DNA from: Ectobius pallidus
Taxonomy: Eukaryota; Arthropoda; Insecta; Blattodea; Ectobiidae
Direction: 5' to 3'
Assembly (NCBI GenBank): GCA_964059195.1
Contig: CAXKWD010000006.1
Coordinates: 8,114,530-8,178,529, forward strand
Length of the DNA stretch: 64,000 nucleotides
In this document: positions 10,379 through 20,291 of the stretch, one piece after another
How the letters are laid out: each line of letters opens with the position of its first letter
Position numbering within the stretch: the first letter of the stretch is position 1
Translations under genes and position numbers: made by a program
The notes under the pieces: generated by a model
Seen by the model: the letters and a program-made list of their open reading frames with translations, nothing else
What the model was told of the DNA's origin: nothing
The model's database searches: none

Positions 10379-11473
10379 TTAGCTGGTTGCGGTTGCTACC
10401 ATCGCACCAATGGTGGCGTTCGACGCTGGCTGTTGTATTCCTTCTTGTCTAATACGTGATTTTAAGGCCGAAAACCAAGCTTTTGGAAGTTTTAGCCCCT
10501 CTCCTTTTCTGTTGAAATTGTTTCTAAACTTGAAAATTTCTATAGCTTCTCTGTTAAGGCGGGCATAGTAATGCGAAGTTCTTGCCAGTACTTTTGTCTC
10601 CTGGAAGCCTATGTCGTGATCACCGTCTGTGAACGCGTGTTCGGCCACAGCTGACTTCTCCACATGCCCCTGGCGGCAATAGGTCCTATGTTCTTTTAAC
10701 CTGGTCGAGATGTGTCTCTTCGTAGTTCCAATGTAAGATTTACCACAGGAACACGGTATCTGGTACACACCGCATGTGGATAATGGCTCTAACTGGTCCT
10801 TGGCCGACCTTAGCATCTCCTTGATTTTTCTTGTTGGTTTATATATGGTCTTGATGTTGCGTTTATTCAACAATTTTCCAATGCGATCCGTTACATTCTT
10901 CACATAAGGAAGGAACGCCTTATCAACTGTAGGTGACTCTTTTGTTGGTGCTTGTTTTTTGTTCTTCTGATTCGCTCTTCTTATATCTTTCATAGTGTAG
11001 CCATTTGCTATGAGGGCGTTACTAAGATGTTCGATCTCTTCCTTCATACGATCAGGCTCGCAGATGCGTGTGGCGCGGTTCATCAGAGTTTTAATAAGTC
11101 CCCGTTTTTGTTGCGGATGATGGTTAGACTGTTTATGCAGATATCTGTCAGTGTGCATCGGTTTTCTGTACACACTACGTCCCAAGGTGCCGTCGGTCTT
11201 ACGACTGATGAGAACGTCCAGGAAAGGTAACCTGCCTTCTTTTTCCATCTCCATGGTGAACTGGATCTTTTTGTTCTGGCTATTCAGATGGTTCAAGAAT
11301 TGTAGAAGGTCTTCTTCCCCATGGTTCCAAATCGCAAACGTATCATCGACATATCTGAGCCAAAGCTTGGGTTTCTTACTAGCTGTCTTCAATGCCTCTT
11401 CTTCAAACTTCTCCATATAGAAGTTAGCAATAACCGGGCTTAACGGGCTCCCCATGGCGATTAACCTCCCCAT
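10379..11473 (-). CDS. Penelope-like RT C-terminus plus GIY-YIG endonuclease (truncated)
   Basis: This is a 364-codon open frame. RT motifs are present from AMGSPLSPVIANFYMEKFEE (residues 6-25) through the catalytic RYVDDTF (about 40-46) and LPFLDVLI. A linker follows, then the GIY-YIG domain at about 237-330: CGVYQIPCSCGKSYIGTTKR with STRLKEH and AVAEHAFTDGDHDI. Penelope-like elements use RT plus this endonuclease to copy themselves. The N-terminal half of RT is missing, so the protein cannot be functional although the remaining frame is intact. The apparent ATG lies at the truncation junction and is unlikely to be a real start. Confidence 0.9.
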   Translation of the reverse strand: MGRLIAMGSPLSPVIANFYMEKFEEEALKTASKKPKLWLRYVDDTFAIWNHGEEDLLQFLNHLNSQNKKIQFTMEMEKEGRLPFLDVLISRKTDGTLGRSVYRKPMHTDRYLHKQSNHHPQQKRGLIKTLMNRATRICEPDRMKEEIEHLSNALIANGYTMKDIRRANQKNKKQAPTKESPTVDKAFLPYVKNVTDRIGKLLNKRNIKTIYKPTRKIKEMLRSAKDQLEPLSTCGVYQIPCSCGKSYIGTTKRHISTRLKEHRTYCRQGHVEKSAVAEHAFTDGDHDIGFQETKVLARTSHYYARLNREAIEIFKFRNNFNRKGEGLKLPKAWFSALKSRIRQEGIQQPASNATIGAMVATATS

Positions 11474-11522
11474 GGCCTCAGATTAACTATTCCACCTTTG
11501 CTCAATTAATATAATAATTGTA

Positions 11523-11800
11523 TCATTGAAGAGTGTAACCCAAATAGCTGCTAAGTGCCATTTTTGTAAAAAATTAGTTTTTGCATCAAAACCCTCAGAC
11601 ATCGTCAGAAATCATATATGTCATTGCCAATTGACCCAAGACACGGCTATGTGCCACAGTATTTAGTTTAGTACAAACATTGATCACAAGATGGAAGCTC
11701 TGCTATGTCCCTCATGTATTTAGGAATGCATTTTTTTACTGTAACTCCTAAACAACTTTTTGGCACTTAGCAGGTATTTGGGTTACACTCTTCAATTATT
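11523..11800. mobile_element. MITE with about 35-bp inverted ends
   Basis: The left end TTGAAGAGTGTAACCCAAAT with AGCTGCTAAGTGCCA is repeated inverted at the right end (complement reads TTGAAGAGTGTAACCCAAAT, ACCTGCTAAGTGCCA). Length is about 278 bp and there is no open frame. The TSD is unclear, and the superfamily is not assigned. Confidence 0.8.
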
Positions 11801-11859
11801 CTATTGCTATTATATAAACTATTTAAAAATCACTATGGGATAAAATCCTTATATATAAA

Positions 11860-12680
11860 CTATCTTAAAAGGCCCGGCATCGCCCGGGTTTTTTATTTTG
11901 TAATTGGAAATTAACTTATGAAGGACTTTCGTTTTCTTAAATTCTAGGTCCTTATATAGGTATTTAGAATTTGAAATAGGAAGAACGACTTATCACACTC
12001 AAACTCTTCCCTCAGAAAACGCTTGATATAGCTTTTTATAGCTCATAGAGGATGTAGAATTTTGCATCCCATCGCTTATACAGTACACAGCAAGCCTGGT
12101 AGGGGTTCATATAAGAAGAAACAGAAATTTCGGTAACATTAAATTGTATTGTCTTTGCGGAATATTTATTTCTCACTCTCATGTTACCATAAACCCATTT
12201 TTGGGGATGAAATTAAACAGAAATGCAATGTAACTTTCATACTTCTCTCCCCAAAACATATTACCACACCTCGTATTGTTTTCTCTATGTCCAGGATAGA
12301 GAAAGTTATGTGACTGCATTATTTTCGTAGATTTCATTCTTTAATATCTATTTATAACATGAATTATATTGATATCTTCTCTAATTTGTCCAATTCTAGT
12401 TTCATTTATTTCCAAACCCATCTGAGACCCACTAGCAACAATATGTTTTCATGTCAACTGTGATTTGGATTTCATAATTCTGTGTAAAAAGGGATTAAGT
12501 ATTCTCAAAAACATATAATTTTTGGCATTTAAAATTAAAAAAATTCAAAATCCTTCCTTAGTGAGCACTTACATTATGAAACGAGGGTACTGTCAAAATT
12601 CCAAGACCCTACCTATTATAGTTTAGGCTCTACGTTGATTCCTGTCAGTCAGTCAGGACAAAGCCTTTCATATATATAGA
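11860..12680. repeat. Dispersed repeat, copy 1 (pair of about 0.8-1 kb units)
   Basis: The unit starts near a GGCCCGGCATCGCCCGGG block. Its second half (from about 12045) closely matches 13035-13665: CACAGCAAGCC.GGTAGGGGT, TTGTATTGTCTTTGCGGAAT, TTTTCTCTATGTCCAGG, TGTGTAAAAAGGGATTAAGT and a final GGACAAAGCCTTT. It is non-coding in both copies. The family is unknown, but GCCCG-rich starts like this are common in insect repeats. Confidence 0.75.
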
Positions 12681-12687
12681 GACTAGC

Positions 12688-13670
12688 ATGTGCCCGCGGC
12701 TTTGCCCGCGATAATTATTTCAATAATTAAAAGTTAAGAGCATAATAGTTAAATCATTATATTTATTAACACTTAAATCACATGAATTACATACCACGAT
12801 TAGATAGCGTCGCCTGGTAAAAGCGACCTCAGATTCGAGGTCCTTGGCCCAGAAAACCCCTGTATAGTGAGTTTTGTCCAAATCGAACAACGTTTGACCA
12901 TATTTAGGCCTGTATTGATTATCCCTCTTATAATAATAATGAAATCGCATGGTCCACAGTACCTGAACATAACGTATTTTAATGAATTATATCGATACCT
13001 GTGATCACAACAAAATTTTCTCAAGCGTGGAAATTATCCTATACCGAATTTTGTATCCTATCGCTTGTACACAGCAAGCCGGGTAGGGGTTCAAATAGGA
13101 AGAAACATAAATTCCGGTGACATAAAATTGTATTGTCTTTGCGGAATATTTTATTTCTCACTCTCATGTTACCATAAAACCGTTTTGGGGATGAAATTAA
13201 ACAGAAATGTAATATCCCTTTCATACTTCTCTCTCCAAAAACCTGCGATATACTAATATACAGTATATATACAGTATATATTACCATACCTCGTATTGTT
13301 TTCTCTATGTCCAGGGTAAAGAAAGTTATGTGACTGCATTATTTTCGTGGATATTGATAGTTCTCTAATTTGCCAAATTCTAGTCTCATTTTTTTTCAAA
13401 ATCTATCTGAGACCCACTGGCAACAGTATGTTTTAATGTCAAATGTGATTTGGATTCGATAATTCTGTGTAAAAAGGGATTAAGTATTCTCAAAAACATT
13501 TGATTTTTGGCATTTAAAATCGAAATGTTTCAAAATCCTTTCTTAGTGAGCACCTACATTATGAAACGAAGGTACTGTCAAAATTCCAAATCTCTAATCT
13601 ATTTAGGCTGTACGGTTGATTCCTGTCAGTCAGTGAGGACAAAGCCTTTTATATTTAGAGAGATTGTAAC
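12688..13670. repeat. Dispersed repeat, copy 2
   Basis: It begins with GCCCGCGGCTTTGCCCGCG and ends with a diverged version of the 12045-12680 sequence in the same orientation. The middle (about 12720-13030) has no match in copy 1 that I can see. Short open frames here are in both strands and not conserved between copies, so they are not called genes. Confidence 0.7.
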
Positions 13671-13921
13671 ATACATTACTTGTCTAAAACATTAACTTAC
13701 GTGTATACACTATAAGAGTCAAAATGATAACAATTACACTGGTCTACAAAAAATTTAAAGTTGTCTCTATCTTGAACAAAAATAGTCAATTCCAACTAAT
13801 TAGAGGTCGAAGAACAAGAATATGACACCAGAAATGTTTTGTTAGCTCTTGGTTCAAAGATATTCATATATATACATGTATGTATGGAACTTCTCCCTTT
13901 GGTTCCTTACTATGTAATTAT

Positions 13922-14570
13922 TCACTCTGAGCGTTTCTCTTTTTTTGGTTTTCGTTTGTAATCTACTTCTGGGGCATCTCTCATGACATTCCAGCAATAG
14001 TCTGCAAGCATAGATGAGTTCCACTTGCCCTGATACCTTCTTTCCATTGTTGAAATGTCTTGATGGAAGCGCTCCCTGTGTTTGTCAGTCACAGCGCCAC
14101 AATTGCTTGGAAAGAAGTCGATATGTGAGTCCAAAAAGTGTATTTTCAACGACATATTACATCCTAGCTCTTGGTATGTCCTCAGAAGTTCATTAACAGC
14201 TAATTGTAATTTTCTGTTCTTCGATTTCCCAAGAAATAGTGAACAGCATTTTTGAAGGCTTCCCACGCTGCTTTCTCTTTCCCTTCAATGACCCTATTAA
14301 ATATTTCATTCTTCAACAGCTCACGAATTTGTGGTCCAACGAAGATTCCCTCTTTGAGCTTTGCATCACTGAGATTTTGGAATTTTGTCTTTCAATACTT
14401 GAAAGCTTCTCCTTCTCGATTCATCGCTTTGACTAAATTCTTCATAAGTCCGAGCTTTATGTGTAAAGGTGGCAATACGATTTTATTACGGGAAACTAAG
14501 GGAGGGTACTGTATATTCTTTTTCCCAGGTTATATCATTTTCCTTTCAGACCAGTTTTTTCGTATGTAGT
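13922..14570 (-). pseudogene. Broken ORF of an uncharacterised, multi-copy arthropod protein
   Basis: The minus-strand reading from about 14570 contains NIQYPPLVSRNKIVLPPLHI, KLGLMKNLVKAMNREG, DAKLKEGIFVGPQIRELLKN and FNRVIEGKEKAAWEAF. After a frame change comes a 114-codon frame with CNMSLKIHFLDSHIDFFP, GAVTDKHRERFHQDISTMER and LADYCWNVMRDAPEVDYKRK. I know this FLDSH.DFFP/HGERFHQDI/LADYCW block as a recurrent unnamed protein in arthropod and cnidarian assemblies. One stop and one frameshift break it. Its place inside CACTGG inverted ends suggests it is the protein of that transposon, perhaps the transposase. No catalytic motif is recognised. Confidence 0.65.
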
Positions 14571-15188
14571 GTAATTTCCTGTCGCGACTATCCCATTCGC
14601 AATGGAAGCAACAATACTTTGTGTATCCTAACTTATTACTGAGAATTAAGAGCACATAGGTTCTTTAAGCACAACAATGGACATTTATGTAAACAAAATG
14701 GCTTGTCTAGAAACAAAATACAGTATGGCATACACAGTGTTGAAAACCTTCATTTGTAAAAAAACATTACCAGCTTTGCAAAATTTTCCTCTATCATAAA
14801 ATTGAACCGGGTTTAGTTAACTTTGCACCTGGATAAGCTCTGAACCAGGATTACTTTGAGTATATATTTATTTGATAGCTGGTATATATATTTCAGAAGG
14901 AAATTTACACTAGAATAATATACTAGGTTAGCTTCTAGAACAAATAAGAATAAGGAGCACAACCCGGTTCTAAAGGGGAGGGGAAAAATCTGAAAACAAG
15001 TGCAAATAATAAACTCTTTTAGGAAGCACAAGGATAAATTCTAGGCCCTATCCAGAAGTAGTAAGATCGAACTGAGTTCCTCAAGTACGGTGGAAACAAT
15101 GGGGATGAAACGCCAGGACAAGATAAACAGAAGTAATTTTCATAACCAAAACAACAATGAATGTATTTCAAATTGAATGTAGAATACA

Positions 15189-15410
15189 ATAAATAGTAAT
15201 TTGAAATATGGTTTCTCAATTTACACCTTCCAATAAATAGTAGTTTGAAATATGTTTTCTCAATTTACACTTACCAATAAATAGTAATTTGAAATATGTT
15301 TTCTCAATTTACACTTTCCAATAAATAGTAGTTTGAAATATGTTTTCTCAATTTACACTTACCAATAAATAGTAATTTGAAATATGTTTTCTCAATTTAC
15401 ACTTTCCACA
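15189..15410. repeat. 46-bp tandem repeat inside the LTR
   Basis: About five units built on AATAGTAATTTGAAATATG and TTTTCTCAATTTACACTT, alternating TAGTAA/TAGTAG and TTTCCA/TTACCA versions, which suggests growth by two-unit steps. The same array is in the other LTR at 20678-20899. Confidence 0.9.
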
Positions 15411-16099
15411 ATTGAACGACACCTGTCTCTACCTGACTCCCATAACAAGAATATGAACTTTAAGTTAAATAATCCTTAGATGAGAACATTCACAGGTAGT
15501 GTTCTCGAATTCAATATTAAAAACACAATAAATAATTTCATACTTTAAAGCTAGTAAGAGCTATCATAATCATAATTAATTATAACAATACAATCCTTCT
15601 TTGAATTTGATAATCGAGGGACTGGTTTTCACATTGCGACGTCTAAGAAGCTATGTCTCTTTTCATAGACAGAAATCCAGATTGTCACAAACTGAAAGTA
15701 TGGTAATCAACTGACCTATCAATACCAACTCATAACTCAAAAATCCCCAGGTTATGATTAATAACCAAGAATAGGAAGTCACCTTAAATACCTCAAAATT
15801 CTATAGGGAAAACAGAATCTAAATTTGAAAAGAGTTAAATACTCACTTTTAAATAGGAGAATAGAAATAATGGAGAAATAATCAAATTTTGAATAAACAA
15901 AGAGAAGAATGGGATGGCGTAGGCCTACAACTTCAATACTCCAATCTTTTAGAATAATAATTGATTACTGTTAACTCAGATTGGTACAAACAAGACTCCA
16001 ATACGAAAGTTAAGTTTAAATACTATAGGCCTACAATCTTTATAATGGAGTAGGAATGCAATCTCTTTAGAATAATAGTTAATTACTGTTAACTTCGTT

Positions 16100-16945
16100 T
16101 TAAAGTAAACTAACGTTACAAATATGGAAGGTAAAGCATGAACAAATCTAGGCCTATAACTTCAATGGCACCGGCTTTCAGAATATAAAGATTAATTACG
16201 GTTAACTTCTTTTTAATGTAAGCTAACGCACACATATGCAGCATAAGATATGAAAGGACCAAGGCCTATAACTTCAGTGATACAGCCTTTCAAAATATAA
16301 CGATTAATTACTGTTAATTTCTTTTTAATGTAAACTAACGTACACATATGCAGCATAAGATATGAAAGGACCAAGGCCTATAACTTCAGTGATACAGCCT
16401 TTCAAAATATAAGGATTAATTACTGTTAACTTCTTTTTAATGTAAACTAACGTTACAAAATATGGAAAGTAAAGCATGGACAAATCTAGGCCTATAACTT
16501 CAATGGCACAGGCTTTCAGAATATAAAGATTAATTACGGTTAACTTCTTTTTAATGTAAGCTAACGTACACATATGCAGCATAAGATATGAAAGGACCAA
16601 GGCCTATAATTTCAGTGATACCGCCTTTCAAAATATAAGGATTAATTACTGTTAACTTCTTTTTAATGTAAACTAACGTTACAAAATATGGAAAGTAAAG
16701 CATGAACAAATCTAGGCCTATAACTTCAATGGCACAGGCTTTCAGAATATAAAGATTAATTACGGTTAACTTCTTTTTAATGTAAGCTAACGTACACATA
16801 TGCAGCATAAGATATGAAAGGACCAAGGCCTATAATTTCAGTGATACAGCCTTTCAAAATATAAGGATTAATTACTGTTAATTTCTTTTTAATGTAAACT
16901 AACGTTACAAAATATGGAAAGTAAAGCATGAACAGGCCTAGCCTT
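16100..16945. repeat. 226-bp tandem repeat inside the LTR
   Basis: About three and a half units of 226 bp, each made of two related halves of roughly 113 bp (AAGGCCTATAA.TTCAGTGAT half and TAGGCCTATAACTTCAATGG half, both ending in TTAATTAC.GTTAACTTC). The frames at 16325-16600 and 16551-16826 are the same repeat shifted by one unit. Repeated in the other LTR at 21589-22434. Confidence 0.9.
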
Positions 16946-17881
16946 ATGACTTCAGTAATACAGCCTTTATAATGAAAAATTTATGCAACTCGATAGAATA
17001 ATAATTAAATGCTGTAGAAACATCTACGGCTAGAATCAACATGAATTTAGCATAGACACAAGCGTAAAAAGATGCTTACCCCAACAACCCTTTCAATAGA
17101 GAGTATAATCAATGGCCGCACAACATACGATCCACGTACCACTTTTACATCAGGCAAATGCATACTCGCGGAGACTAGATTGCTTAAGCTGCATATTGTA
17201 CCCACGAATGACAATTCTTTTAATAATCAAAAACTTCACAACCTTGCATGGAAATATTTCGAGTGAGAACCAGTCCTTCGTCTAATTTTCAAATACACTA
17301 AGTATAATAACAGCCTTCATAAGAATAGAATGATAGTTAACCAAACTACACTTTGGTGTCTTGCGAAGAAGTACAAGTTAAGGGAATCATACGGGAACCC
17401 GCCCGATAGCAATTCTAAGTTTTCCGAGACTTCAAACGACAGCAATTTCAACTGTAAGGTGGCCTCCGCTAACTGCATCACTAGAATCCGACATTATGAC
17501 TGACGGAACATAGCAAAATACGAAGGAATTTACTACGCAGAAATGACTCTAATATATATAAATTTCCATGACCGAATTTTCACTTACTTTACAAGATCCT
17601 GGAGAACGGAGAAGCAGATCCAAGGTCCCAGTACACTACATGACACTGTATAAAGCTGAACCCAACAACGACTAACTCAGCAAGGTCGCCATTACCTACC
17701 AGGAAAGCTCTGAGACGCCGCTAGCGCCACTGTACGGGAAAATTTCAAACCCTAAAGCAATACGTCACAGGAAACAACTGAATCTGAATAGCGCTAGAAT
17801 AAGGGCGAGATCGGAAAAGTAAATTTAACAAAGAGGAGGCCACAAAATATTTACAAATAAATGAATGCCCACAAGATTACA

Positions 17882-17899
17882 ATCCTCCCTCTTCACCCC
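17882..17899 (-). other. Polypurine tract of the LTR element
   Basis: On the minus strand GGGGTGAAGAGGGAGGATT ends directly at the start (TGTAATCTTG) of the 3' LTR. A purine run here is where plus-strand DNA synthesis of an LTR element would start, and it supports minus orientation. Confidence 0.8.
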
Positions 17900-19878
17900 G
17901 GAATAATAGACACCCCAAGACACAAATGGGAGTTAATTTTAACACCAATATTCAACACTAAACAACTTTATCATAATTAATATTAGCTAAGTACTTATAA
18001 ATTGCTTGTTAGCACCATCATATAAAATAGGCCTATTTCAAAATTCACACTTATAAATATCACCCATTCCACACACACACAATTAAATATGGATCTGCCC
18101 CAATGAATTCAATTCAATTCAAATAACCCTTATAAGCAATATTAACTATCTCAAGATTAATTTAAATTCACACAATTTGCAAGTGAGAAACATTTAACCT
18201 TTATATAAATGCTAAATCTGCATTTTAAATGCAGGAGAAAGTCTGCCATAATCGGCAAATATTTATAAGGGGCCAAAAGTCTCCCTCAATTTCTTTCTTG
18301 AAATATCTGTTTATGTTTCAGGGGTCAATATAACACTTCACACATAGGTGAGCCATCATTCTGACTACCACTGACTGCAAATAGGCACGTGTCCATACTA
18401 CCTTTATACAGTACCAAAATAGATAATAGGAATAATTTATGTCCATCATTTTAGAAAATGATTCATTCGTCAAGTCGAAAGTATAAGGAATTGCCCTTTT
18501 TTTTTTTACAGGTCCTCAATATACTAAGCACTGCTGTCCAGAACAGTAGCATGAATACAATATTTATATTAATAAAGTAGTGAGATAGTCAAGTCGGGAA
18601 GCACTGCGCAAATAAGCTGAAGCAGAAGTCAGAGATGTCTTTATATAATCTCCAAACGCTACAGGACTAAAGATTCCTGAGATTAATCTTCAGCAGGCTG
18701 GTAGAGATGTCCTCATTAAATCTCCACACAACACAAGAGATATCTTGATTATCTCCAGGCAGACAGGCACAGAGAGAAGGGGGCGGAGCAGCCACAAGGA
18801 AGAACGGGCAAACACATGAAGAAAAGAGAGCCATCCGGCCACACACAATGGCAAACATCAAATCCGAGCAGCTTACTCGGTGATGGTCTCTGGAACATCC
18901 AAACGGACGTGTGTACATCACGCCCGAACGGAAGAAAACGGGCTCCACACTCCAACATAGCCTGAAACATGATGCACAGCGCACAGTATCTTCCAAAATA
19001 GAGAAGGGGGGGGCACACAGTGTGAGTTGCCGGTCCCAAGAAATTCCAGTAGGTCCTTTTTATTTTCACTTGTCGTTTCATATAAATTTTTAGTCCAAAT
19101 TTCTTGCACTTTCCTTTATAGAATAAGTTAACATATTTTTCTTTCTTGATGAGGGGTAAGTCCCTTAACTGAATGTTTAAGTCTCTGTCCAAATTTTTTT
19201 ATTTAAGCCTGGTGAATGCACTCAAACACCGAAAAAACATGTCCTTTATAATTTGCTTCACAACGTAATAACTGTATTACTTCCTCTAATTTACATTTAA
19301 GCCCAGTGGCAATCAGTCACTAAATTACATGGTTCATATAACCATACAACAATCTTTCTCTCAATATTTGCCTTGAGTTAATAATCTATCTAAGGGTTAC
19401 ATTATATATATATATCTTTTTTTTTTTACTTATTTTATACTCTAGTTTTTTTTATATAATTTCTCCCTTTTTTGTTGAAGAAAAGCCTTTCTCTTTATTA
19501 TGATTATTATTTTTTTTTTTTTTTACATTTAACATTCAATTTGACATTACAATTTACATTTAAACATATATACAAAGGGCAGATCCATGGAGACGTCGTT
19601 GGGCGCAGACAAACATTTTATCATTATTTTACATTTATGGGACAAGGAAAGTGCTTGCAAACGTATATATATGTGTACTCCAGAAGGGAGTGAAAACTCG
19701 TCCCCCAGGACCCCAATAAGCGAAAATAAACGGTCATGGAAAAGAAAAAAAACAACTCGCCTCATACAACTAGGCGATACAGGGCTTTACTTATCAAAAG
19801 TAAATGGGAGCAACTCACACATAATAAAAAAATAACACTCAAGACACCAAAAACATATTAAACAAAAACTACCCAAAT
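17900..19878 (-). other. Non-coding internal region of the LTR element
   Basis: About 2 kb with no recognisable retrotransposon protein. Short overlapping frames at 18667-19192 have no retroviral motifs and overlap each other in different frames. T-rich runs occur at 19420-19520 on the plus strand. This is where gag-pol would normally lie. Confidence 0.7.
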
Positions 19879-20157
19879 TCAAAGAAGGAAGCATGTAACA
19901 ATATTAAACTGCAGCAATAAGTCACTACCTGAGTTAACCAATTCAGAAATCTTTTGTTTAAGGGAGGACATTTCCGTCACTAACTCCTGAACAGACAATG
20001 GACGCCCATAATTAGGTTCAATCCTGGCAATATCTTTAAGCAAAGAAAGCAATGTCGGGACGTCCAAGTCCTCTGTGACCGACACACCTCTAGCACGGAT
20101 CTCACATACCAATTCATCTTTGCGCAACAAATCAAAGGAGAGAGTATTGTACCCCAT
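19879..20157 (-). CDS. Short gag-like N-terminal remnant
   Basis: A 93-codon minus-strand frame starts about 120 bases inside the primer-binding site, where gag begins in LTR elements. It reads MGYNTLSFDLLRKDELVCEI with RARGVSVTEDLDVPTLLSLL. The L.KDEL..EIRARG......V..L...L pattern is a SAP-like motif that I associate with the N-terminus of arthropod Ty3/Gypsy-type gag proteins. It then ends without a capsid or zinc knuckle. A longer open frame begins upstream at 20211, but the MGYN start fits the gag pattern better. It could be kept for packaging or simply be left over. Confidence 0.5.
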   Translation of the reverse strand: MGYNTLSFDLLRKDELVCEIRARGVSVTEDLDVPTLLSLLKDIARIEPNYGRPLSVQELVTEMSSLKQKISELVNSGSDLLLQFNIVTCFLL

Positions 20158-20279
20158 AATGGCTAGAAATACCAAAATTTTACTAAGAAGATAAGTAACA
20201 CAGTCTAACAAATATACTGAATGACAGATGCGACTAAACGGCGCATCCCTCCACCGACCGCAGCGAAGAACAAGGGATA

Positions 20280-20289
20280 CCTGCTACCA
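20280..20289 (-). other. Primer-binding site matching initiator tRNA-Met
   Basis: Two bases inside the 5' LTR the minus strand reads TGGTAGCAGG. The first nine bases are complementary to the 3' end of animal initiator tRNA-Met (..CTGCTACCA). This fixes the 5' side of the element. Confidence 0.75.
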
Positions 20290-20291
20290 TC

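Larger units (their letters stand above)
10212..11488 (-). mobile_element. Penelope-like element, 5'-truncated, 12-bp TSD
   Basis: The insert is bounded by ATTCCACCTTTG at 10200-10211 and again at 11489-11500. The minus strand carries the C-terminal part of the RT with its GIY-YIG endonuclease, then a short 3' region with a hammerhead-like motif. The 5' junction cuts in just before the AMGSPLSP motif of RT and has a small GCCATGGGGAG duplication, consistent with imperfect target-primed reverse transcription. Confidence 0.9.
14803..17881 (-). repeat. 3' LTR (by element orientation), 3079 bp
   Basis: Same sequence as 20292-23370, offset exactly 5489 bases. It contains a five-copy 46-bp tandem array, a 226-bp tandem array and many AGGCCTA blocks. 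Open frames in it are by-products of the tandem arrays. Confidence 0.93.

Noticed and set aside
16325..16826. Two 91-codon frames that look like a repeated small protein gene
   Set aside because: They are the same 226-bp tandem unit read twice inside the LTR and recur in the other LTR. There is no start context or conservation evidence.
17072..17266. 64-codon frame in the LTR, identical in both copies
   Set aside because: Identity follows from LTR duplication, not selection. No motif is present.
18667..19192. Cysteine-rich 109- and 147-codon frames inside the LARD-like element
   Set aside because: They overlap in different frames and show no retrotransposon or secreted-protein pattern. More likely chance frames in non-coding internal sequence.
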